Source: Populus alba (lineage: Eukaryota > Streptophyta > Magnoliopsida > Malpighiales > Salicaceae). From it: a stretch of 64,000 bases of DNA. Every line of letters starts with the position of its first letter. The first letter of the stretch is position 1. The notes under the pieces are model-generated. The model was given only the letters and a program-made list of their open reading frames with translations. It was not told where the DNA came from and did not search any database. Positions 11,100-21,900 of the stretch are shown here, piece after piece. The position numbers and the translations under genes are program-made. Location: NCBI RefSeq assembly GCF_005239225.2, contig NC_133284.1, positions 35,416,758-35,480,757 of the forward strand. Reading direction: 5' to 3'.

Positions 11100-11305
11100 G
11101 TGCTTGGTATTGTGATTGAAAAATGTTTTTTTTAAAAAAAAATTATTTATTTTTTTACTTTAAATTACCATGTTTTTTTATGTTTTTAGACCATTTTGAT
11201 GTGCTAATGTAAAAAATAATTTTTAAAAAATAAAAAATTTATTTTAATGTGTTTTGGAATAAAAAGCACTTTAAAAAATAATTCATATCACACTTTCAAA
11301 TACCT
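11100..11305. mobile_element. MITE-like element, family R5
   Basis: Inverted ends GGTATTGTGATTG and CACACTTTCAAATACC flank a core with ACCATTTTGATGTGCTAATG, shared with the copy at 8818-9025. It lies between the two SIN3-like genes, upstream of the first. Confidence 0.6.
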
Positions 11306-11309
11306 TATT

Positions 11310-12140
11310 TTATTTTGGATAATCTTATTTTTTGTTTTTTTTGTTTTTTTATGTGTTTCTAACCATCCACTCATTTTTTATATATATTATTCATTAGTAT
11401 TACAATTAATATATATTATTTAGATGATAGTAAAAGTAAAATTATTTTTTTAGCCCTCGAATTAATCAATTTTAAAACAAATGATTTTAGCTTCTTATGT
11501 TTATTTGCTGCTGTACATGAGAAAAAAGAAAGAAAGAAAGAAATAAGTCTAGTTTTTCTTATTGTAAATCTAGAAAGTACTTTATTTCACTCATATTACT
11601 ATCAAATTTAATTAATCAATTCAAATAATAAATAAAAAATTAAAATATATATTCAATTAATTCCATCATCTTCTAGAATAAAGGGAACCGTAAAAATTTA
11701 TGTTTCCCACCGCTAAATTTTTATATCAAGATTTATTTAAAATATAATAATAAATTATTTAATTAACAGTAATAACAGGGCTTGATATAAAATAATATTT
11801 TTTATTTTTTTAAAATTTTATTTTAAAATAAACATATTAAAACAATATAAAATTATAAAAAAATTTCACTCAACAAACAAACGCGATTTTCGAGTCAATT
11901 ACTTTCTTTTTCCCACCGATGCTTGAAGCAACTTGGATTGTGCCTTTGCTGGCCGCTGCCTTTTCTATTCTATTTCTCTGTTTGTGCTCCAGCTGAGCAA
12001 AGGTTAATCAAAGTTTTGACTTCTACTTTCTTGCAGTGTTTCTTGCACGGCCGCCGTGACAGCAACGGGTTCTCTGTGGAATCATAGACGTTTTGAGGAT
12101 AGCTTCCACGAGGAAAGAAAATGATCAATTGAAACGTTCC
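11310..12140. other. Spacer between the SIN3-like genes, AT-rich then mixed
   Basis: About 11310-11900 is A/T-rich with no frames. About 11900-12140 is more GC-rich but I see no gene in it. Confidence 0.45.
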
Positions 12141-12146
12141 ATAGCT

Positions 12147-12197
12147 AGAGAGGGAGAGGGAGAGGGAGAGGGAGAGGGGGAGAGAGAGAGAGAGAGG
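12147..12197. repeat. GA-rich microsatellite (GAGAGG then GA units)
   Basis: Five or so GAGAGG units pass into about nine GA units. It lies 150-200 bases past the stop codon of the 12346-12921 SIN3-like gene. Confidence 0.85.
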
Positions 12198-12345
12198 AAC
12201 ATGTCTAAGACATACGGGAGAAAAACCAATAAATTGTAATTTCTCAAATCAATGTTAAGAATAATTAATCCTTGACCTAATCTTTTACCATCTAATAAAG
12301 GCCATCAAATTACGAAAGAACATACAAATCTTTGAGGATGAACAA

Positions 12346-12921
12346 TTAATTAATATTCATAGGAATCTGGGAATTTGGAGCATAAGATGCCAGCGGAGTT
12401 GGTTCATAAACAGGCATGAATTGTCGAAACCTCTCTAGCAAATCAGGATCGTCAATGAACAGCTCAACAACATCACTGCAGACATCATCGAAGCTTCTCT
12501 TCTGGCTTGTCGACAGCAGAGTCTCCTTGAAAGCTTCATAGACCTTCTCGCCTCGCATCTTCGCTTCCTTTATTAAATCCTTAGCATCTTGAAATGCAGA
12601 TAATACTGCTCCCTCCGCCGTGACCGGCTCAATCTTCACCCCATCATCAAGGCTGACTCGGTGAGAAGGAGGCAAGAAAAAGTTGAGCCCATAAATGAGG
12701 TCGTTGTGACCTTCAAGAATTGCCTTCAGTCGTGCTGGGGCGTCGTCAGGTAAGCCTCCGGGGCCGTCAGGCCGGACTCTTTGAGCCATGATGTCAATCA
12801 TGACCTCGTAAAAGCTATCGAATTTCTCAGGCTGGTCATGAAACCTAGCTTTTAGTGCTCTGATGTAGGTTTTGGAAGGGTCAGAACAATCACCATGACT
12901 CAAATCTCCGTTTTGCTTCAT
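12346..12921 (-). CDS. Short SIN3-like protein with PAH1 and a PAH2-like block only
   Basis: The start chosen is the ATG at 12921 (MKQNGDLSHG), giving 191 residues. An upstream in-frame ATG at 12969 would add 16 residues that the sister gene lacks. PAH1 is clear (YIRALKARFHDQPEKFDSFY, then LEGHNDLIYGLNFFLPPSHR). A second PAH-like block follows (KVYEAFKETL...DDPDLLERFRQFMP). The protein ends soon after. The paralogue at 9270-10850 shares PAH1 closely, so the two are a tandem duplication that diverged in length. Without an HID it could bind PAH partners but not recruit a deacetylase in the known way, so a competitor role is a guess. Full-length SIN3 homology is absent nearby. Confidence 0.7.
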   Translation of the reverse strand: MKQNGDLSHGDCSDPSKTYIRALKARFHDQPEKFDSFYEVMIDIMAQRVRPDGPGGLPDDAPARLKAILEGHNDLIYGLNFFLPPSHRVSLDDGVKIEPVTAEGAVLSAFQDAKDLIKEAKMRGEKVYEAFKETLLSTSQKRSFDDVCSDVVELFIDDPDLLERFRQFMPVYEPTPLASYAPNSQIPMNIN

Positions 12922-13154
12922 CTTTCTCGAAAAACAAAGAAGGGAATGATTTACAGAGGATGTTTGCAATAGTCTTAGAATCTTACGTAAATAGTCTTAG
13001 AATCTCCTTGTCCTATATGGATAAGGACTCTTATGCTTGCAATGTTTACCTTTTCAACAAAGGAGACAGAAACTTCTTTGAAATATACCTTTTTCAAAGC
13101 AGACTCGGCTGCTGTTTGACCTCCACTTTTAGTCTTTCACGGCATGCTTCCTTT

Positions 13155-13345
13155 GTATTTTAAAAATATTTTTGAAAAAAATTATATTATATTTTTTTAA
13201 TTTTAAATTGATATATATTTTTAATATTTTTAGTTTATCTTTTCAAAAATAATTTTTTAAAAATAAAAATATATTATTTTAATATATTTTTAATTAAAAA
13301 ACACTTTGAAAAGTAAATTATTAAACATTATTCTTTTTCTTTTCT
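13155..13345. mobile_element. MITE-like element, family R5, diverged copy
   Basis: Very A/T-rich, with the same order of blocks as the copies at 8818 and 11100. The right half has AAAAACACTTTGAAAAGTAA. It lies just upstream of the 12346-12921 gene. Confidence 0.4.
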
Positions 13346-13925
13346 TTACACGTGTGATCATTGTAATTACATCAAATAAAAATTCAAAAATATATATTTT
13401 TTACATGTGTGTATTTGCAAACTAATAATCAAATGCTTATAATTATATTCTATATAGTATTTCATTTACAATTTATTTGGGTCATACAAATTCTTACTTT
13501 ATGAATTACAGTGAGCTCTTTGAATATAATTTATTTAGTTGATTTTTTTTTTTTTTACAGAGACTTGAGAGGATGAAGGAATTGCTTTTGTCACGTTTTT
13601 TTTTAAAATAAAATCACAAATAAATATACCTTTTTTAAATTATTTTATTTTAAAAAATAATTTTTAAAATATGATATTTTCTCTGAACAAAATTTACTGT
13701 GCTGCATTGAAAAAAAAATTAGGCAAACAATATTTTAACCATAATATCAAAGAAACACTTGCACTGATGAAACAATGTGAGCTGGATGGATAGATGATGT
13801 GCTGGGCCTGGATAAGGCACTTGATGTTATATATTATCACCAGATTTTACACGGCCAGGCTTTCAGCTTTGTAGTGAGTAGACGTACGAAAGCTAAATGC
13901 GGCCTTGGGATTTTATTATAGTTTT
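13346..13925. other. AT-rich spacer, no gene seen
   Basis: No open frame or structure beyond A/T runs. Confidence 0.5.
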
Positions 13926-13928
13926 CGA

Positions 13929-14433
13929 CAAGGTTGTCAATTTCATTCCGTTCCGTTTGGAATGGTCAAAATATTTCATATTAATTCAAAAAACAAAATA
14001 AAACGGAACAAATTTCATCTCATTTTAAATCTCGGCCCGTTCCGGATTTTTCGGCCAAATTCCGGCCGAAACGTTCCGATTTCATTTCGCATGTTCCGTT
14101 TCGGCCAAAAAATTATTGAATCAAATTGAACATTGCTCAATTTCATTAATTAAACCACCCGATTATAAAAAACTTTTTTTATTATTATTTTCAATAGCAA
14201 TGATATTAATAATAATATTGAAACTTATTATTACTATTTTCATTAACAATGATATTAATTTTTTAAAATTAGTTTTATCATTAATATATATGGTTTATAT
14301 TACTTTAAGTTAAAGATCTATTTAATCTTTACTATTTAAAAATATTTTAAATTTTGAAATTATATTTGTTTGGCATTATGTTTGTATTGCATAATTTATA
14401 ATTAATTTATCTTGAATTTGAATTATGTTCGTG

Positions 14434-14496
<63 letters not shown>

Positions 14497-14599
14497 AACA
14501 GTACAATCCCGAAACGGCACGCCGAAACACTCCAAAACTGAAACATTTCGTTTCAATTGAAAAAACAAAACACCTACCGAAACGGAATTGACAACCTTG
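13929..14599. mobile_element. hAT-type non-autonomous element with terminal inverted repeats
   Basis: The left end CAAGGTTGTCAATTTC is the reverse complement of the right end GAATTGACAACCTTG. The inverted similarity goes on inward with CCGTTCCG-like words. The 8 bases outside each end are GTTTTCGA and ATTTTAGA, six of eight matching, as expected for an aged 8-base hAT target duplication. It is 671 bases long with no transposase. The inside holds AT and GT microsatellites. Confidence 0.7.
14438..14497. repeat. (AT)n followed by (GT)n microsatellite
   Basis: About 17 AT units followed by about 12 TG units, within the hAT-type element. Confidence 0.9.
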
Positions 14600-14759
14600 A
14601 TTTTAGATATAGATTATTAGAGATTATAACAGTGAAATTATATTAGGACATTATATAATTAAGAGAATTTTATTGGGATGTTTTAGTATTTTTATATTTT
14701 TTATATTTTTGTATTGAAAAGTTACCGGCATTTGTTTTATACACCCTAGCAAATGGGCG

Positions 14760-15480
14760 GTGCCCACACCATTAAAAAAGATGTGCTTCTCGATAGTCAA
14801 ATATGGTCATCAGCTATCTAAATAGATGTGCGGTTATGTCCTCTTGCACGTGATATGACGTGTGTAAATATATCATTGTTAGATTGTACCAGTGATCAAT
14901 TGTTTGTAATTTTTTTTTTCTCTTTCCTAACAACTAAAGTGCACAATTATCTTTTTTTATTATTTTGTTGTTTGCTTGGGTTTAACAACCGTATTTGATA
15001 CCAGACCTAGGCAACTTGAGTTTAACATGGTTGTCTGACCCTATTAATATGAGTCAGACATGTTGTCAAATCAAATTAAACTCGGGTCACGTATGATTGT
15101 TAGACTCAAACACCTTGAGTTTGGCATGATTGTTGTTATTATTGTTGTTGTTATTATTGTTATTGTTATTAGCATGATTATTATTTTTATTATTATTTTT
15201 AGTGTTGTTGTTGTTATGATTATTGTTGTTATTAGTATAATTATTCTTATTCTTATCATTGTTATTATTAATAGTAGTATTGTTGTTGTGATTTTTAGTG
15301 TTATTAGTATGATTATTATTATTATTGTTATTATTCGTAACCTTCCGTGTTAGAATAAATTGGGTTTGGCAAGGTTTGAAATGATTATCAGACCCGATTT
15401 ATTAGGGTCTAACATGGCTACCTGATCCAAGATGCTTAATATATATTTTTTTATTTAATATTTTTTATATAGTTTTTTAA
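14760..15480. repeat. Repeat-rich spacer with degenerate GTT/ATT trinucleotide tract
   Basis: A tract of GTT, ATT and related triplets at about 15125-15340 gives long Ile/Val frames that are not genes. The flanks carry short inverted words such as GTTTAACATGGTTGTCTGA and TCTAACATGGCTACCTGA, which suggests the tract lies inside an old element. Confidence 0.45.
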
Positions 15481-15492
15481 ATTAATATTAAC

Positions 15493-15495
15493 TTG

Positions 15496-15522
<27 letters not shown>
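15493..15522. repeat. (TA)n microsatellite
   Basis: About 14 TA units. Confidence 0.85.
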
Positions 15523-15526
<4 letters not shown>

Positions 15527-16050
15527 CCATGTTTGTATGGTAGAACACCACAGCTACAGTGCCTTGCCAAGCTGGTTCATGATGTTCTTAGTTTTATTAT
15601 ATATGTCTTTGTGATTTTAGGTTTATTATAATCCGGTCCATGAAGTTTTAAGTTTTTTCATGTTTATCCCTATAGTTTTAGATTTGTCCATTTTAATCCT
15701 TAACTTTACTTACATCACGTTTTGTTCTTTAAGTTTAGATAAAAAAGAAAGTTATCATAAAAAATTAAGAGGACAAAGAAATATTATAGCTGGCCATACA
15801 AAATGGAGCCAGATAGAGATGGTTTTGTCCTTTAACTATCTTAGAAAAAATAAATTGAAGTCTGCAAAGATTTTTTTTATTTGATTTGATTTTTTTTTTT
15901 GTTTTTTGAGTGATCAAAGGTTTTTTTTTATTATTGAAAATAAAGGTTTTGGGGATTTTTAGGATTTTTTTGGGTATTTCTGGGTGAAAAAGGGTTTAAA
16001 ATTAGGTTTTTTAAATCTAAAATTTTAAACTTCTTTTTTTTTCCAGAGCT
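15523..16050. other. AT-rich spacer, no gene seen
   Basis: Short frames only. The words TTTTAATCCTTAACTTTA and GTTTATCCCTATAGTTTTA look like decayed repeat sequence. Confidence 0.45.
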
Positions 16051-16054
16051 TATG

Positions 16055-16235
16055 GAAACGCGGTTTTACTAGAATTTTTAAAAATAAAAATAAAAATTAA
16101 GTTTTTTGTATGATTTAAATTATTTTGATACGGTAATTTTAAAAATAATTTTTTAAAAAAATAATATTATTTTGATATATTTTAACATGAAAAATATTTT
16201 AAAAAATAATCATAACCGCATTTTTAAAAAGCAAA
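16055..16235. mobile_element. MITE-like element, family R5
   Basis: The left end AAACGCGGTTTTAC and right end CATAACCGCATTTTT are imperfect inverted repeats. The core TTTAAATTATTTTGATA and the A/T-rich right half match other R5 copies. Confidence 0.55.
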
Positions 16236-16239
16236 AAAA

Positions 16240-18430
16240 ACTGGAATTTACTCTAGAATATAAAGTATTGTTTACCCAAACTGATGATGCTTCACATAAT
16301 TTATTAAAACAATATATCATCATCCACATGGATTCAAATCTATCCATTTCAAAGGGACCGAGGACAAAAGAGCTCCACGGACCCAAACTCAAAATAAATA
16401 ATTTCCTTATATTGACAAAAAGCAACACGCCTTGTTTTTCACTATTTAACTGTTTAGGATGTCCTCAAATTAGTACGGGTGTTAATCAAAACTACTTCTA
16501 TTTATAATTTTACACACCATTTTAGGAGTGCATCTTTATTTTTTTAAAAGAACAATTTCTTCAAGTTTTGACTAAAAAATAAATGTATCTCTTATATTGA
16601 TATAATGCATTTAAAAAAATTTAAATATTTTTTTCTTACTCAAATTTAAAAGTAAAGGAAGTAACAATTATAGCTAATGTTTTGGACCTAGCTTATTTTG
16701 GGTGACCCATTAACTCAAGAATTGTCCTTGCCTAGAGTAGTAGAAAAAATTGGATTATTCTTCAAAGAGATGTTTTGAGGCTTTTATCAAAACATGGATT
16801 GGCTTGGTTAATCACAAAGGTGTTTAGGTTGAATTAGAGGGTAATAGATAGCTTGCTCGTGCTTTGTTGTGGGCTAACCTGATTTTTTTTAGTGTAAAAA
16901 ATGATGACCGAGTGTTGTAAGTGTATTTAAAAAAAGAAAAAAATAAATGGCTCCACATCATAGAAAAAGAGCATGGAAAATAATACTGACCGTCAACTCA
17001 ACTTAATTTTAATAACTCGCGACTTAAGATATGAGATAGGGATAAACTTCACAAAAAAAAAAAAAAAAAAAAAAAACAGATCATGAAGCTCAAGGCCCTA
17101 TAAGTTAGTGTTAAATAATCAAAATTAAAAAAAAATCAAATTTTTAAAAGGATTTAAAAAAAAACTGAACTTAAACCAGGCTAATCATTGAAACTAGTGA
17201 ATCAGGTTATGATTATAAAAGACAAACATGAAAAAATAACGAAGCAAATTTCTCAATCTTAAAAAAAAAATAAAAAAAATTAAAACAATGAGGATTAAAT
17301 CATGCACAAAAAAATAATCAAAAGAAAATACTTAGGGATTAAATTGAAAAAAAAAATAAATGAAGAAAATGATAAAAAAAAGAGTAATAAAAAATGAGGA
17401 CCAAAATTATAAACAAAACACAAAATGAAAATAAATTCTAAAGGATAAAATAAAAAAAATTAATGCAAAAGATAAAAGAAATAGCAATAAAAGAATAAGG
17501 ACTAAAGTGGATACAAAAATTCTATTAAATAAAATACAGAGGGATAAATTGAAACATAAAAAAAAATTTAAGAAGCATTGAAATCAAAACAAATAAAAAA
17601 AAAAAAAATAAGGACCAGTTTTAAAATAAATACAATCCGGATAACACATCTAATTTTTTAAAGGCTTAATTCGAAAAGCAATGTATATAAAAGAGAAAAG
17701 AATAAGAGGAGAAAAAACTTTTACCATCATCAAACTGCCACCAACCAGGCCAAACATGTTACACCAACAGTAGTGTTGCCATCTAACACGTTGGATGACA
17801 TGATGATCAATGGAATTTGGCCATCATAATACGTTCGCACCTCTCATTTGGCAGGAGGGATGATAATGCGTTGATTTGTACATAGCACACATTCACCTTG
17901 TATGTTGATTTATTAATATTTGGATAATTGAAATTAATAAAAAGCTCTTAAGAGCATCCTAATATTACAAAAAAAAAACATGTCGCAAAGATGAAAATGC
18001 CCTCTCTTGTCGGACTTAGATTTTTGAAAGTTAAAGGCTAAACATGCTATTTTACTGTAAAAAAAAATATACACAAAGATAAAGAAAAATCCTTCTATGC
18101 AAGGCCAAAACTTTTGAGTTTCTAAGAGTATTATCGTCCTTTAACTCCTTTAATTGTGCAAATAAAGTTGAAAATATATATAAAGATAAAAGGCCTATTT
18201 TCTTAGCTTTCAAGTGTGACGAAGTAATTTCACTGCATATAAAAAAGTAAAACATTTACTAAATTATCTTGATTAATTGAAAAGTGACATTTTGACCTCT
18301 AAAAAAAACAACTCCACCCTACAACCAATACAATTGTTCGGTGTATTGAAGGACAAAATGATCAATGTGTTGCTTAAATTCACAATGTTTCTTTTCACAT
18401 GCTACAAGAAAAAATTGAGTCCTTTTATTT
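16240..18430. other. Gene-free A/T-rich spacer
   Basis: A poly-A run of about 24 bases lies near 17050. A-rich stretches at 17100-17680 contain repeated phrases such as AGGGATTAAATTGAAA, a style typical of old retroelement sequence. No frame over about 110 codons and none recognisable. Confidence 0.45.
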
Positions 18431-18434
18431 ATTT

Positions 18435-18605
18435 TTTTATAATTTAGAATAGTGATAACAATTGTTTTTCAAATTATTTTTCTCTTGAAAATGTATCAAA
18501 ATAATATTTTTTAATTTTTTTTGATATCAATACATCAAAATAATTTTAAAACACTAAAAAAAAAATCTAATTTTAATTTTTTTAAAACTCTAGTTGAAAA
18601 CCCCC
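18435..18605. mobile_element. MITE-like element, family R5, reverse orientation
   Basis: Reading on the minus strand gives the R5 order of blocks (ATTTTGATGTATTGATATCAAAAA core). It lies about 340 bases upstream of the UBA/PUB gene start codon. Confidence 0.45.
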
Positions 18606-18898
18606 TTAAAAGCCTATCTAATATTATAATTGTAATTGCAGTTATTATTTATAATTTTTTATTTAAAAATATATATCAAAATAATATATTTTTTTAAAAT
18701 AATTATCCCTGACATCAAACATTTAAAATTATTCAAATATATATATATATAAAATTTAAAACTTGAAAACAAACCAGCTGTAATACTATAAAACTACGTT
18801 TCTCCTAAGCTAACACTAGCCTAGCCAACAAGTAAAGTTAAAGTTAAAAAAGAAGCTCCACCAGGGAAAGAGACCAATTTACACTACAGAGCGGTACC

Positions 18899-18914
18899 AT
18901 CTCTCTCTCTCTCT
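18899..18914. promoter_or_regulatory. CT tract in the 5' leader of the UBA/PUB gene
   Basis: Eight CT units about 35-50 bases before the start codon. CT tracts near the transcription start are common in plant housekeeping genes. Confidence 0.4.
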
Positions 18915-18947
18915 GATCGATTCACCGATCAATCAAAACCGAAATCA

Positions 18948-21900
18948 ATGGCGGGAGTGTCATTGAAGTGCGGGGACTGTGGGGCCCTATTGAAGTCCGT
19001 CCAAGAGGCACAAGATCACGCCGAGCTGACCTCTCATTCCAATTTCTCTGAATCCACTGAAGCCGTCCTCAATCTCGTCTGCGCTACTTGCGGCAAACCC
19101 TGCCGATCCAAAACAGTAATGAAACCCTCTATTTATTATTCACTTTGTCTTTCCGAACCTTAGTTTTGTGAATTGTGGATTTTGATGCATTTGGAATGCT
19201 GTTTTTATATATGTTGCTTCCAATTTTCCCTTTGCTTGAATTTTATGGTTCCAATTCTGATTATTTTTTTACCCTCTAGTTTGTTTTATCTGATTTGAAT
19301 ATTAAAGATTAAAAAGATTGAAAATTTATAGTTATAATGAGTAGTTTAAGGCCTAATTTTTTTTTAATATTATTTTGGGTTTTATTTGCTTGCAAATCTT
19401 TAAATTTGGCTTGTAATTTGGAAATTTATTGTTATAATGAGCAGTTTGAGACCTAGTTTTTTTTATTATTCTGGGGAAAAAACACTATCGTTTTGAATAT
19501 TTGTGGTGATTGTTTGGGTTTTGGTTTTATGTTGTGATGAAGGAAAGTGATTTGCATACGAAGAGAACTGGCCATACTGAGTTTGCGGATAAGACTGCTG
19601 AGGTGACAAAACCGATAAGCTTAGAGGTTCCGAAGGCAGCAGCAATGGATATTGATGAGCCTGCTGCTGCTGATGCAAGCACCACTAGCCAGCCTGAAGG
19701 TATGATTTGCTGACCGTGATGAACTTTATGAATAGTGTGCTTGATTGATTGTCATGTTTTTGTGTGGTAATTAGTAGGTAGAGTTGCTGGACGATTCAAT
19801 GATTGTTTTGTGGTTTTGTTGTTTGTGGAGTGTTTTTGCTGTTATTTTATGAGTTTTAAGTGCAACAACATGTGCCTTCAAAATCATCTTGCCTGACTTG
19901 GTTCTTGTTGTAACACTAAATTGCTGTTAAGGTAGCCATTTGTTAAATCCCTGTTTGCTCTTTCTTGTCTTTTATGCTTTCAATTCACATTTGTTTGTAG
20001 AATAGCTATTTATAGATTTTAGTTTTGCAGTTCTATTTTATTTATTTGGCTCTCTATTTCTTGCACATGTTGTTTTAAGGTTCCATGCACCCCCTTGAAT
20101 TATTTTTCATTCTGTTATTTAGGAAAATAGGAAAAAAATGGTGGTCCTTTTCTTTGTTTTTTTTACCTATTTTCGTTTTGCTGGTAGCTTAAGAAATGAC
20201 CTTAGGTTTAGTGGAGGATCATGAATGAGCTATCTTGTTCTTATTGGTAGTGGAAAATTGGTATCGACCCTTGTCAAAATCTTGTTATTCTTGTTCTTTG
20301 TATTCTTGTAATTACAAAAATTCTTTTGTAATCTTGTTATTCTTGTTCTTTGTTTACTTGAGATTGATCATTGTAAGACATTCCCTTCTTTTGTAATTAT
20401 GGTTGCTTAATACACTTGCTATTTGTTCTCTAGAAATGGTTGCTCCAGAGGTTGACAAAAAAATTCTTGATGAACTGGAAGCAATGGGTTTCCCAACAGC
20501 TAGGGCAACGAGGGCACTGCATTATTCTGGTGATGTTATTTGTTGTCATTTTTTACCTTTGCTTATCAGATATTAGAATCTGTGTCATAGGGCATCTGCG
20601 AGGCTGAATTTTGTTAGCATGTTATATTTTGGCCTCTGATAGTGTGCTTACTGTGTCATTATCTTGATTATAGGCAAATGATAAAGCATATGCAGTTTTC
20701 TGAGTGTTGGCTTTTCTTTTCTTTCAGGTAATGCCAGTCTTGAGGCTGCTGTAAATTGGGTAGTTGAGCATGAGAATGACCCAGACATAGATGAAATGCC
20801 CATGGTTTGACATTCTTTTTCACTAGCATAACTGCATATTTCCATTCATGCATTGTCCTTTTATTGATCTGAGAATAAGTTTCTTTATTGCTTTTGCTGA
20901 CTAAATTGTTTGTTCTTCTGATTTATTGACCTGCTTGTCTGCTCAGGTATCTATCAACTCCAAAGTAGAGGCTCCTAAACCTTCTTTGACACCAGAAGAA
21001 ATGAAGCAAAAAGCACAAGAACTAAGGTATGGTGTTTTAAAATGCATATCTAAGCTTCACTGTCTTCATTTTGTGATTGCTACGTGGCCAGTGGTTCTAG
21101 ATAACGAGTATACTGTTTTTTGTTTTTACCTGCTGCAGCAGGCTACTGAGTCGTGGTTCAGTTGAAAAATGAGTTGGGTTTAGGATAGGTTATGAGTTTA
21201 AACTTTTCTAGTTAATTTACCCAGGCCTTACAATGCAATTTTGTTTCTTATTCAGCCTTTGGTTTTATTGGTTGATCTGCTCAATTCAGTAAAACATGGC
21301 TTTTAGAAGTAGTTTCTAAGAGGGGTGGCAAAGCTCCTAGAATTTTCAGGTGCTAAGGAAATCTTATAGTCTGGAAACTAATTTGGTCCATTTGGGGTCT
21401 CTCAGATCTATATCTTCTAAGAGGATTATGGGTTACTAACTGGTGTTTGCCTAACTGGATCAATTTTGATTTTGATAAATCAAGACCTTGATTGTTCAAA
21501 GGATATTTATTGCTTGGACAATGCCATGGATGCAAAGGTCCTTGCTGCGTGCTTCAATTTCATGTGATTGTGTGCATTTATGTTGCCTTTATCGGGATAT
21601 TTGCTTTTATGGAATTAGTTTTTTAATCTTATCTTTTATGCTCTGAACATCTTGAAGGAAAGCCGCATAATGTCATTGCTGAAGGTATCTTCAAATGCTT
21701 TTCTTTCAAGGACTAAAATTGAATTGAATTTCTTGGGTGGCTTTTAGGTTTGCTATGTGTCTGCTTGTGTATCATATGTTTATCACATGTTTATCTTTCT
21801 TGTAAATAATTTTAAGGGAACGTGCACGCAAGAAGAAAGAGGAGGAAGAGAAGAAAACAGAAAGAGAAAAGGAAAAGGTGCTTCTTGATTTTCTTTATGA

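Noticed and set aside
15060..15353. 97-codon Ile/Val-rich frame that looks like a membrane protein
   Set aside because: It comes from a GTT/ATT triplet tract; the minus strand is open too. No gene signals.
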